Shown here in pieces: positions 54,680-63,050 of a stretch of 64,000 bases of DNA. The position numbers and the translations under genes were made by a program. This DNA is from Streptomonospora litoralis. GTDB taxonomy: Bacteria > Actinomycetota > Actinomycetes > Streptosporangiales > Streptosporangiaceae. Within the stretch, counting starts at the first letter, position 1, and each line of letters starts with the position of its first letter. The DNA lies in contig NZ_CP036455.1 of assembly GCF_004323735.1 (NCBI RefSeq), positions 1,855,101 through 1,919,100 on the forward strand, given 5' to 3'. A model generated the notes under the pieces. That model had not been told where the DNA came from, searched no databases, and saw only the letters and a program-made list of their open reading frames with translations.

Positions 54680-56317
54680 ATGGGAGCGAAGAAAGGACGG
54701 CGGCAAAAAGGGGAAGGTGCGCTTTACCTAAGGCGAGATGGGCGCTGGGTCGCGAACGTCGACCTCGGATGGCGCGGCGGGAAACGCGACCGGCGCGAGT
54801 TCTCCGGCGCCACACCGGAAGAGGCGCTCGATAAACGGCGACGTTTCCTCGAGGACCGCGCCGACGGCTTCCTCCGGCCGAAGGGCCGCGCCCCCACCGT
54901 CGGCGAGTGGCTGCGCCACTGGCTGTACACCATCGCCCAGACCACCGTCGCCGAGTCGACCTACTACACCAGCTACCGCGGCAAGACCGAGCGCCACCTC
55001 ATCCCCTACTACGACCGGATCCGGCTCACCAACGAGGTGCTGACCGAGGAGGTCGTCGAATCCTGGCACGTCTGGCTGCGCGAGGAGCAGGGCCTGGGGC
55101 CGGCGACCGTCGTGCAGTGCCACCGCATCCTGTCGCGGGCGCTGAAGGTCGCGGTGATCCGGGGCCGGCTGATGCGCAACCCCTGCTCGAACGTCTCCCC
55201 TCCGGCGATCCCCGAGCGCGACATGGACGTGCCCGACCGCGACGAGGTCGGCGACATCCTGACCGCGGTCGCCGGGCAGCGCATGGCCGCTCGGTGGCTG
55301 CTGGCGCTGATGGTCGGGCCCCGCCAGGGCGAGACGCTCGGCCTCACCTGGCAGTGCCTGGACATCGACGACCCGCACAACGCCTACGTCGCGATCGAGT
55401 GGGAGCTGGTGCGGCTGCCCTGGCGCCACGGCTGCGGCGACCCGCACCGCTGCGGCGCGAAGCTGCACCGCTACCCCTGCCCCGACGAATGCACGCGCCA
55501 CCGCCACAAGCCGACCTGCCCCGCGGACTGCGCCAACGCCCGCCACCTCTGCAAGCGGCCATGCCCGGACGACTGCACGCGCCACCGCCACGAGCCCGAC
55601 TGCCGACACAACTGCTCGAAGCGGGGGCACGTGTGCCCCACGTTCTGCGAGCCCGGGTGCGAGGCCCACGCCCGGGCCTGCCCGCAGCGCGTCGGCGGCG
55701 GACTCAGTCTGAAGCGGCCCAAGACGGCGAAGTCCCGGCGGTCCATCCGCATCGACCCGATTCTGGCGGTGGCCCTGCAGCGCCACCGCCAGGAGCAGAA
55801 GGCCGAGCGCGAGCGGCTGGGCGCGGCGTGGGAGGGCTGGGGCCACACCCCCCACCACAAGAAGTGCCCGACGGGCTGTGTGGCCCATTGCGGCCACGCC
55901 CCGCGCCGCAAGGACCGGGTCTGCCCCGGGTGCCACACGCCGGTGAAGCGGGACCAGCTCGTGTTCGCCCAACCCAACGGGCGCCCCCTCAACCACCGGG
56001 AGGACTACGAGCAGTGGCAGCAGATCCTGCGTGACCTGGACCTGGACGAGTACCGGGTGCACGACATGCGCCACCGCGCCGCCACCGCGCTGCTCGAGGA
56101 GGGCGAGGACGTGCGCGTCGTGCAGCAGATCCTGGGCCACGCCAACCCGGCCACGACCCAGCGGTTCTACCAGCACGTGACCGACCGCGTCTCCCAGCGG
56201 GCTGCGAGCCGGATGGCGAGTGGTCTAGGCTCATGGTCCGCCAGCCAATCCGCCAGCCTGGAGTCTGCAAGTGATCGCGAGCAAGGTTTCCGTGGGGGTC
56301 CTGATGACCCCTCCTGA
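54680..56317 (+). CDS. int: Tyrosine integrase with Cys/His-rich insertion
   Basis: The 545-residue recombinase has an arm-binding start, a core-binding domain (about 70-170) and a catalytic domain with R215 (GPRQGE), H461-x2-R464 (VHDMRHR), H487 (LGHANP) and nucleophile Y497. Inserted between the first Arg and the HxxR are about 85 residues (252-335) with repeated C-P-x2-C-x-R-H-x-H units and a second cluster (396-418), so it is longer than usual. The gene ends 72 nt before the tRNA-derived attachment core. Confidence 0.92.
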   Translation: MGAKKGRRQKGEGALYLRRDGRWVANVDLGWRGGKRDRREFSGATPEEALDKRRRFLEDRADGFLRPKGRAPTVGEWLRHWLYTIAQTTVAESTYYTSYRGKTERHLIPYYDRIRLTNEVLTEEVVESWHVWLREEQGLGPATVVQCHRILSRALKVAVIRGRLMRNPCSNVSPPAIPERDMDVPDRDEVGDILTAVAGQRMAARWLLALMVGPRQGETLGLTWQCLDIDDPHNAYVAIEWELVRLPWRHGCGDPHRCGAKLHRYPCPDECTRHRHKPTCPADCANARHLCKRPCPDDCTRHRHEPDCRHNCSKRGHVCPTFCEPGCEAHARACPQRVGGGLSLKRPKTAKSRRSIRIDPILAVALQRHRQEQKAERERLGAAWEGWGHTPHHKKCPTGCVAHCGHAPRRKDRVCPGCHTPVKRDQLVFAQPNGRPLNHREDYEQWQQILRDLDLDEYRVHDMRHRAATALLEEGEDVRVVQQILGHANPATTQRFYQHVTDRVSQRAASRMASGLGSWSASQSASLESASDREQGFRGGPDDPS

Positions 56318-56388
56318 ACTGGGCGCACGGAAAACCTCGCAACCATATGCGGACGGCGTTTCCGCGGAGTCGAGAACTCATAATCCTT

Positions 56389-56420
56389 GGGTCGCGGGTT
56401 CGAGCCCCGCCCGCCCTACT
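56389..56420 (+). repeat. Prophage attachment core: tRNA 3' end
   Basis: This 32-bp segment contains the T-arm GCGGGTTCGAGCCCCGC and acceptor end of a tRNA but no 5' half. Upstream CTCATAATCC looks like an anticodon loop with CAT. An identical 32-bp copy lies at 58246. Confidence 0.75.
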
Positions 56421-56438
56421 CCCCTTGAGCATGAAATA

Positions 56439-56475
56439 AGCGCCGCTGACCTGCGGTTTACAGGGCAGCGGCGCT
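56439..56475. terminator. tRNA-type terminator after the att core
   Basis: AGCGCCGCTG pairs with CAGCGGCGCT across 17 nt. A weaker, diverged version follows the second core copy at 58.29 kb. Confidence 0.6.
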
Positions 56476-56579
56476 CGGCTGCGCGTCCGGTTGGTTGCGG
56501 CAGAGTGCGGTGCTGTCCGGTTGGCTGCGGCGAATGCGGGGTGAAGTTTGCGGCGACTCAGAAGCCCTCGAAGCCGCGC

Positions 56580-57836
56580 TCAGCGGCCGAGGCGTTCGTC
56601 CATCCAGTCGAAGACGCGCTGCTCGGTCAGTTCGCGGGCCAAAGGCTGGCAGTGGCGGTCGGCCCCTTCGGCGGCCGTGAACTCTACCGGCTCGGCCCCC
56701 GGCACGGCGGCGGCGAGCTCCTGCGACTGGCCGGGGAAGAACTCCTCGTTGTGCGGCGCCGCGACGAAGAGCGGTGTCTCGATCCGGGCGCAAAGGGCAT
56801 CGGTGAGGCTGTAGGCCGAGACGGCGTCGAGGGTTTCGGCGTAGCCCCGGGTGCCGTAGGGGCGGGCGCGGAAGGCCCACGTCCGTTCGGCGGCCTTGCC
56901 GCCCGGCAGCTTGAAGCCCAGCGCCATGTCCCGGTCGAACTTCTCCTTCTCGCCCTTGTCATACGCCTTGCGCAGAGAGTCGGGGATGTGGGCCCACCAG
57001 GACCTGGACACGTCCACCACACCGCCGTCGACGGCCGCGGCGGCGAAGCGGTGCTCGAAGGCGAGCGCGCGCGGGAGCCAGTACCCCCCTTGGCTGATGC
57101 CGTAGGCGACGACGGCTGCGGGGTCCGTGTCGTCGCGGCCGAGCAGGACGTCGACGACGGGAGTCAGCACCGCCTCCCAGTCGGGGCGGAACACCACCCC
57201 CTGGTCGAGGAGCATCGACTGCTGGCCGGGACCGTCGAAGAGCAGGACGTTGTAGCCGCGTTCCAGCGCCCCTTCGGCACCTTCGCACCACAACCCGCTG
57301 ATGGAGCCGTCGCTGCCGTTTACCATCACCAGCGTCGGACGCGGGCTGCCGGCGGCGTCGGGGCGGAAGAGCAGTCCGGGCATGGTGCCGTCGCCGTAGG
57401 GCAGGTCGAGTACACGCACGTCCCACCCGCTCTGTGCGGTGAAACCGTCCCACTCGGCCCGGTGCCGCCGGAAGACGGCCTGCAGCCGGTCTTCGGCGTC
57501 GGTGCGGCCCGCGAGCGCGTTCACCGCCACGGCGAGGTAGTTCGCGGCCCGGAGGTGGGCGCGCGCGGCCGAGACCCGGTGCCCCCGCTCGGCCGCGCGC
57601 GCGGCGACGGCACCGACGCGGTCGCCGAGAGCGATCCAGGCGGTCGGCCACGCCTCGGTGTCGTGGGGTTCGACCGCCGCGATGGTGGAGAGGACCTCGC
57701 CGACGTCCGCGCCGCCCCGAGGCGCCTTGCCGAGGACGGAGCGGACGTCGTGGTCCCACGAACCGCCGTAGAAGCCGGCGGAGAACACCCGGTGCGCGGG
57801 CCGCTCCTTCCGCCGCGCGATGTCCATGATGTCCAT
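56580..57836 (-). CDS. Alpha/beta hydrolase (FrsA/DUF1100-like)
   Basis: The 418-residue protein has an N-terminal helical cap and an alpha/beta hydrolase domain: VMVNGSDGSISGLWCEGAEG near the oxyanion region, nucleophile elbow GISQGGYW, an acidic segment (ETPLFVAAPHNEEFFPGQ) and the late His in GADRHCQPLA. Relatives act on diverse esters or C-C bonds. GGAGGAG precedes the ATG. It lies alone between two tRNA-tail copies, so it may be cargo of an earlier insertion. Confidence 0.8.
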   Translation of the reverse strand: MDIMDIARRKERPAHRVFSAGFYGGSWDHDVRSVLGKAPRGGADVGEVLSTIAAVEPHDTEAWPTAWIALGDRVGAVAARAAERGHRVSAARAHLRAANYLAVAVNALAGRTDAEDRLQAVFRRHRAEWDGFTAQSGWDVRVLDLPYGDGTMPGLLFRPDAAGSPRPTLVMVNGSDGSISGLWCEGAEGALERGYNVLLFDGPGQQSMLLDQGVVFRPDWEAVLTPVVDVLLGRDDTDPAAVVAYGISQGGYWLPRALAFEHRFAAAAVDGGVVDVSRSWWAHIPDSLRKAYDKGEKEKFDRDMALGFKLPGGKAAERTWAFRARPYGTRGYAETLDAVSAYSLTDALCARIETPLFVAAPHNEEFFPGQSQELAAAVPGAEPVEFTAAEGADRHCQPLARELTEQRVFDWMDERLGR

Positions 57837-58587
57837 TGCTCCTCCCTCTGGTCGCCCTGGCCATGGGATGTGCCTCTCGCCGCGCCACGCCGAACACCGC
57901 GTTCGGCAACGGTTCGCCCACGATCGACGATTCGCCGCGGCCGGTGTCCGCAGCATCCGCTCAGGTCACATGCCGGTTCGCGGCGGTGCGGACACTGCGG
58001 ACACCGGCGCCTTTCCGATCTCCGAAAGGAGTGCTCAGCGGAACCGTCCAATGGCTGGCTCCGCCTCTCGGCGAGGGACGCAGAGCGGTCGGCGGCCGCC
58101 GCGCGAGGCGGTCTCGTGCCGCCGGCTCGCCGTGTACTTTGGCGAATGCGCGGTGAAGAATACGCCGACGGGCCCAGCCTCTCTGCTTCGTAGCGCAGGT
58201 CAGGCGGGCCTTGTAGGGTGCTTGAGCGCAGGATCCGGAGTCCTCGGGTCGCGGGTTCGAGCCCCGCCCGCCCTACTTCTCGTGAGCATGAAGAAAGCGC
58301 TGCTGACCTGCCCTCGACAGGGCGGCGGCGATGTGCCGTGCGGCCGGTGCGCCGAATCTGTTGGCGGCGGGAACCGGCGTGCTCCGGTCGTCCGCGGCGA
58401 ATACGCGGCGGAGTTCGCCGCGGCCCGCACACCCTCGGGTACGAGGTCCGGTCGTCGCCGTGTCCGCGTAGGGCCGACGCGTCGTGGCGCTCCGGTGAAT
58501 GCGACTCCGGCGGGGCTGTGGGTAGTGGGGTAGGCGTGACCGTTGGGCCGACCGGTGGGGTCGGTCGGTATGCAGAGGAGGCAGCCC
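57837..58587. other. Gene-poor stretch with tRNA-like remnant and diverged repeats
   Basis: No gene is convincing. It holds a degenerate tRNA-like sequence (about 58214-58276: 5' GTAGGG and 3' CCCTAC could pair, D-arm missing) and diverged copies of a GGCGAATGCG-type unit at about 58139 and 58396 that also occurs at 56530, consistent with an old insertion. Confidence 0.5.
58246..58277 (+). repeat. Second copy of the 32-bp tRNA-tail core
   Basis: It is identical to 56389-56420, and the following 34 nt match at most positions (for example GAGCATGAA and GCTGACCTGC). Upstream the anticodon region differs (CCGGAG), so it is not a simple duplication of the prophage junction. Confidence 0.75.
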
Positions 58588-59298
58588 ATGCCCGAGGGGG
58601 GCGACCGCAAGCGCATCGACGCCTATCCCCGCCTGTTCGCCGATATGGCGCGCGAGCTCTTCGCGCAGGGTTCGACAGAGGAGCTGTTGCAGCGCATCGC
58701 GCAGATGGCGGTCGAGGCCATCGACGGCTGCGAGGAGGCCGGCATCATCCTGGTCGACCGGCGCAAGCGCGAGTTCCAGGCCCCGGCCGCCACCTGCGAG
58801 ATGGTCCGCGAGTCCGACCGCGCCCAGATGGAGTGCAACGAGGGACCCTGCCTGGACGCCGCCCGGCACGAGCAGAGCTTCCGCGTCGACGACATGGCGG
58901 ACGAGTCGCGCTGGCCGTGCTACCGCCCGCGCGCCGTCGACTTGGGTATCGGCGCGATGCTCGGTTTCGACCTCTACACCTACGAGGACCACCTGGGGGC
59001 CCTCGACCTGTACGCGCGCACTCCCGGCGTGTTCGACGACGACGCCCGCGAGGTCGGCTGGGTGTTCGCCTCGCACGCCGCGCTGGCCATCGCGGGGTCC
59101 CAGCGCGAGGCCACGCTGCGGGAGGGCTACACCACCCGCCAGGAGATCGGCGAGGCGGTCGGCATCATCATGGAGCGCCGCCGGCTGACCGACGAGCAGG
59201 CGTTCGAGGTGCTCAAGACCTACTCCATGAACGCCAACACCAAGCTGCGCGAGGTCGCCCGGCGAATCACCCGCACAGGCGAGATCCCCGACGTGTGA
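58588..59298 (+). CDS. GAF-ANTAR regulator
   Basis: The 236-residue protein has a GAF domain (about 15-160, with EEAGIILVDRRKREFQAPAA, CNEGPCLDAA and YEDHLGALDLY) and a C-terminal ANTAR domain (about 170-225) with EIGEAVGIIMERRRLTDEQA and FEVLKTYSMNANTKLREVA. ANTAR proteins bind paired RNA hairpins to prevent termination. GAGGAGG precedes the ATG. Confidence 0.9.
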   Translation: MPEGGDRKRIDAYPRLFADMARELFAQGSTEELLQRIAQMAVEAIDGCEEAGIILVDRRKREFQAPAATCEMVRESDRAQMECNEGPCLDAARHEQSFRVDDMADESRWPCYRPRAVDLGIGAMLGFDLYTYEDHLGALDLYARTPGVFDDDAREVGWVFASHAALAIAGSQREATLREGYTTRQEIGEAVGIIMERRRLTDEQAFEVLKTYSMNANTKLREVARRITRTGEIPDV

Positions 59299-59349
59299 CG
59301 CCCGTCCAGGGAGGGGCCGGGGGCGGCCCGACCGTTCGGAGCGCGCGGC

Positions 59350-59919
59350 TCACCCTCCCGCCGGGTCCGCGGGCAGCAGCGGCGCCTGTGCGGCCGCCCA
59401 CGGGCTGATCGCCCACGGGGCCCGTCGGCACAGATCCGTGAAGTCGCCCCAGTCGACCCACTCCCATTCGACGACCTCGGCCGGATCGGGCCGCGGGGTC
59501 TGCTCCGTCGTCGCCCGGTACACGGGGCAGAACTCGTTCTCCACGACACCCGAGGCGTCCACGGCCCGGTAGGCGAAGTCGGGCAGCAGCACCGAGACCC
59601 CGCCTATCGCGATCCCCAGCTCCTGGTGTGCGCGCCGGTGCAGCGCCTCCTCCGACGGCTCGCCCGGAGCGGGGTGGCCGCAGAAGGAGTTGGTCCACAC
59701 CCCGGGCCAGGCGGTCTTGCTCAGCGCACGGCGTGTCACGAGCAGTCGTCCCCCCGGATCGAACACATAGCAGGAGAATGCGAGATGGAGCGGCGTGTCC
59801 GGGCCGTGCACCCGGCGCTTGTCGGCCGCGCCCGCGGGGTGGTGGTCGCCGTCGAGCAGGACCACTTGCTCGGGCTCCACGCTTTCGGCCGCCCTCTCGG
59901 AGCCTGTTGTAGGTGGCAC
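59350..59919 (-). CDS. idi: Isopentenyl-diphosphate delta-isomerase, type 1
   Basis: The 189-residue Nudix-fold enzyme has the catalytic Cys in WTNSFCGHP, a Nudix-like helix EEALHRRAHQELGI, the catalytic Glu in EWEWVDW, and LHLAFSCYVFD near the start. It interconverts IPP and DMAPP, supplying the substrates for crtE, which diverges from it. The GTG at 59919 follows GGGAGG. Confidence 0.92.
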   Translation of the reverse strand: MPPTTGSERAAESVEPEQVVLLDGDHHPAGAADKRRVHGPDTPLHLAFSCYVFDPGGRLLVTRRALSKTAWPGVWTNSFCGHPAPGEPSEEALHRRAHQELGIAIGGVSVLLPDFAYRAVDASGVVENEFCPVYRATTEQTPRPDPAEVVEWEWVDWGDFTDLCRRAPWAISPWAAAQAPLLPADPAGG

Positions 59920-60043
59920 ACACCCTCCCGCCGGTGAAGATCGCCCGCCTGAACTTACAAGAAAGAAGTTTGAAAAACAAGAATTATGAAAATAGAGATA
60001 AATGTGGGTCAACGCGCACAATCACCCCGTGGAGGCGTCTTTC
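59920..60043. promoter_or_regulatory. AT-rich divergent promoter between idi and crtE
   Basis: The 124-bp gap has a strongly AT-rich core at 59943-60003 (for example TTGAAAAACAAGAATTATG) in otherwise GC-rich DNA. Candidate -10 sequences exist in both directions. It probably controls the carotenoid genes, perhaps with light or stress regulators; no operator is identified. Confidence 0.6.
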
Positions 60044-61270
60044 ATGGCAGAGAGTGCACGGACGTATCCGCCCGCCGCCCGCGTAGGCGTGCCTGAAGCG
60101 CCTCCCGCCCAGGACGATCCCGCGCGGTGCGCCCCTGCACCGCTGGACGGCGACATCGCCGGAGCCGTGGCCGCGTTCCTGGGGGAGTTCTTCGCCGACC
60201 GGCGTGCGGCGGTCGAGGAGCGGCCTCCCGATGACGCCGCAGACGCGGGCGGCGGCCTCGACACCGTTCTCGACGCCGAGTTCCAGTCGGAGGTGGTGGC
60301 GCGGCTGGCGGAGTTCACCCTGTCCGGCGGCAAGCGCATCCGCCCGGTCTTCGCCTGGTGGGGATGGCGCGCCGCCGGCGGAACCGCCGACGGGCCCGCG
60401 GCGCACGCGGCGCTGCGGGCGGCCTCGGCGCTGGAGCTGGTGCATGCCTGCGCGCTGATCCAGGACGACGTGATGGACGGCTCGGTGCTGCGCCGCGGCC
60501 GCGCTGCCCTGCACGCCGCGGTCGCCGAGCAGCACCGGCGGTCCCGCTGGTCCGGCGGCTCCGGACGCTACGGGGAGTCGGTCGCCGTGCTGGCCGGCGA
60601 TCTCGCTCTCGTCTGGGCCGACGACATGCTCGACGAAGCCTTGGAGGAGCTGGGCGCGCGCGGGGGCGCCCGGGTGCCGTGGCGGCGCATGCGCACGGAG
60701 TTGATCGCGGGCCAGTTCCTCGACCTGCGCGCCCAGGCCGGGCGCCAGGAGTCGCCCGACGCCGCGCTGCGGGTGGACCGGCTCAAGACCGCGGCATACA
60801 GCGTCGAGCGTCCCCTGCATCTGGGCGCGGCCCTGGCCGGTGCCGGGGGCGGGCTCGTCGCGGCCCTGCGCGGCTACGGCGCCGGGATCGGAACCGCCTT
60901 CCAGCTGCGCGACGACCTGCTCGGCCTCTACGGCGACCCGGCCGTGACCGGCAAGCCGGTAGGCGAGGATCTGCGCGAGGGGAAGCGCACGCTGCTGCTG
61001 GCGCTGGGCGTGGAGCGCGCTCTGGCGCGCGGCGACGCCGAGTCCGCGGCGGCCCTGCGGGACGGCGCGGGCGAGCCGGAGCTCACCGCCGCCGACGCGG
61101 CCCGCCTCGCCGCGCTGCTGGAGGCGTTGGGCGCGCGCGCCGCCGTCGAGGAGCGCATCGCCCGCCTGGTGGACGAAGGGTTGGCCCACATCCGCGGCGC
61201 CCCGATGCCGGGCGAGGCCCGCAGGGCACTGGAGACGATGGCCGTGCAGGCCGGCACCCGTATCCGTTGA
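60044..61270 (+). CDS. crtE: Geranylgeranyl diphosphate synthase
   Basis: The 408-residue trans-prenyltransferase has GGKRIRP for IPP binding, the first Asp-rich motif LIQDDVMDGS and the second FQLRDDLLGLYGD. It condenses IPP with FPP/DMAPP to GGPP, the phytoene precursor. The N-terminal 60 residues are a low-complexity extension. GGAGG lies 8 nt before the ATG. It heads the crtE-I-B set. Confidence 0.92.
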   Translation: MAESARTYPPAARVGVPEAPPAQDDPARCAPAPLDGDIAGAVAAFLGEFFADRRAAVEERPPDDAADAGGGLDTVLDAEFQSEVVARLAEFTLSGGKRIRPVFAWWGWRAAGGTADGPAAHAALRAASALELVHACALIQDDVMDGSVLRRGRAALHAAVAEQHRRSRWSGGSGRYGESVAVLAGDLALVWADDMLDEALEELGARGGARVPWRRMRTELIAGQFLDLRAQAGRQESPDAALRVDRLKTAAYSVERPLHLGAALAGAGGGLVAALRGYGAGIGTAFQLRDDLLGLYGDPAVTGKPVGEDLREGKRTLLLALGVERALARGDAESAAALRDGAGEPELTAADAARLAALLEALGARAAVEERIARLVDEGLAHIRGAPMPGEARRALETMAVQAGTRIR

Positions 61271-61532
61271 ACCGCCCCCGTGGTGCGGGGCGCGAGGAGT
61301 CCCGCCGGCGGCGGCGAGCGTGGCCGGTGGCCGCCGAGTGGGCATGTACCCGGTTGCGGCCGGCTGCGGTGCCGGCTGCGGTGCCGGTTGCGGCCGTCGC
61401 CGCTACCCGCCCGTCGGGGCCGCGCCGGTCCGGGCAGCCGGTCCCGCCGCACGAACGTCGCGCCCGCCCGATCCCGCGGCCGGTCGCCGACGAACCGCAG
61501 AGCCGCACCCGAGCTGAAAGGCGCCGCCGCCC
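61271..61532. other. Intergenic stretch between crtE and crtI
   Basis: 262 nt without a supported gene. It contains short tandem units of GGTTGCGGCCG / GCTGCGGTGCC type around 61350-61395 and no clear terminator, so readthrough from crtE is possible. Confidence 0.5.
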
Positions 61533-63050
61533 GTGACCGCTCACTCCACTACCGTGCGCACCGTCCCCGGCCCCACCGACCGCGTCGTCGTCGTGGGGGC
61601 GGGTGTCTCCGGCCTGGCGGCGGCCCTGCACCTGCTCGGCGCCGGGCGCCGGGTCACCGTCGTCGAGCGCGACTCGCACCCGGGCGGCCGCGCCGGCCGA
61701 CTGGACATCGGCGGATTCCGGTTGGATACCGGGCCGACCGTGCTGACCATGCCCGAACTCGTCGACGAGGCCCTCGCGGCCGTCGGGGCGTCGCTGGAAC
61801 GCAGCCTGAACCTGACCCGGCTGGAGCCCGCCTACCACGCCCGCTTCGCCGACGGCTCGACGATCGACGTGCACACCGGCGCCGAAGCCATGGCCGCCGA
61901 GGTGCGCCGTGTCGCCGGTGCGCGCGACGCCCGGGGCTACCTGCGGCTGCGCCGGTGGCTCGGCCGCCTCTACGAGCTGCAGATGCACCGCTTCATCGAC
62001 ACCAACTTCGACTCCCCGCTGCAGCTGCTCTGCCCCGAACTCGCCCGCCTGGCCGCGCTCGGCGCCTTCGGCCGGCTGGCACCGGCCATCGGCCGATTCG
62101 TCTCCGACGAGCGCCTGCGCCGGCTCTTCTCCTTCCAGGCCCTTTATGCGGGTGTCGCCCCCCGGCGCGCGCTGGCCGCCTACGCCGTCATCGCCTACAT
62201 GGATACGGTCGCCGGCGTCTACTTCCCCGAAGGCGGGATGCGCTCGCTGGGAACGGCCATGGCCGACGCGGTCACCGCGGCCGGCGGCGAGATCCGCTAC
62301 GGCAGCGCCGTCAACCGCCTGGAGCGCCGCGGCGAACGCGCCACCGCGGCCGTCACCGCCGACGGCACACGCTTTCCCTGCGACGCCGTGGTGCTGACCC
62401 CCGACCTGCCGCTGGCCTACCGACTGCTCGGCCGCACCCCCTGGCGTCCGGTCCCGCTGCGCTTCTCACCATCGGCGGTGGTGCTGCACGCCGGCACCGA
62501 CCGAGGCTGGCCCCAGCTGGGCCACCACACCGTCTCCTTCGGCGCCGCCTGGGAGCGGACCTTCGACGAGATCATCCACCAGGGGTCCACCATGACCGAC
62601 CCGTCGCTGCTGATCACCCGACCCACGGCAACCGATCCCGGACTCGCCCCGCCGGGCCGCCAGCTGCTGTCCGTGCTGGCGCCCTGCCCCAACCTGCGCA
62701 ACGGCACGACCGACTGGCGCCGCTTCGGCCGGCGCTACCGCGACCACCTCGTCGACACCCTCGAAGCGCGCGGACTGACCGGTTTCGGTTCGGCCATCAC
62801 CGCGGAGCACCTCATCACCCCCGAGGACTGGTCGGCCGGCGGCATGGCGTTCGGCACCCCTTTCGCCACCGCGCACACCTTCGCCCAGACCGGGCCTTTC
62901 CGCCCGCGCAACACCGTGGCGGGCACCGTCAACGCCGTTCTGGCCGGGTGCGGCACCACGCCGGGCGTCGGCCTGCCCACCGCCGTGGTGTCGGGCAAGC
63001 TCGCCGCCGCACGTATCGCCGGGACCGCCGTGGGCCGAGGGAGGGGCTGA
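61533..63050 (+). CDS. crtI: Phytoene desaturase
   Basis: The 505-residue flavoprotein has the N-terminal FAD motif [18 protein letters not shown], then [14 protein letters not shown] and the [13 protein letters not shown] signature of CrtI, and a C-terminal [23 protein letters not shown]-contact motif. It introduces double bonds into phytoene. The start is GTG. Its stop overlaps the crtB ATG. Confidence 0.95.
   Translation: MTAHSTTVRTVPGPTDRVVVVGAGVSGLAAALHLLGAGRRVTVVERDSHPGGRAGRLDIGGFRLDTGPTVLTMPELVDEALAAVGASLERSLNLTRLEPAYHARFADGSTIDVHTGAEAMAAEVRRVAGARDARGYLRLRRWLGRLYELQMHRFIDTNFDSPLQLLCPELARLAALGAFGRLAPAIGRFVSDERLRRLFSFQALYAGVAPRRALAAYAVIAYMDTVAGVYFPEGGMRSLGTAMADAVTAAGGEIRYGSAVNRLERRGERATAAVTADGTRFPCDAVVLTPDLPLAYRLLGRTPWRPVPLRFSPSAVVLHAGTDRGWPQLGHHTVSFGAAWERTFDEIIHQGSTMTDPSLLITRPTATDPGLAPPGRQLLSVLAPCPNLRNGTTDWRRFGRRYRDHLVDTLEARGLTGFGSAITAEHLITPEDWSAGGMAFGTPFATAHTFAQTGPFRPRNTVAGTVNAVLAGCGTTPGVGLPTAVVSGKLAAARIAGTAVGRGRG

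Larger units (their letters stand above)
6069..56420. mobile_element. Siphovirus-type prophage (left end not resolved)
   Basis: Continuous phage gene order is visible: integrase, repressor, leftward early operon, HNH, terminase, portal, MuF, scaffold, capsid, connectors, tail, lysis and fibre genes. The right junction is a 32-bp tRNA 3'-end core at 56389-56420, immediately after int. That orientation predicts the intact tRNA at the other junction. I do not find it between 1 and 6069, so the element either extends left of the window or has lost that junction. All structural genes needed for a long-tailed phage appear intact, so it may be inducible. Confidence 0.85.

Noticed and set aside
61345-61400. 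Short GC tandem units between crtE and crtI as a functional repeat
   Set aside because: Units are short, imperfect and typical of low-complexity high-GC spacer; nothing ties them to a function.
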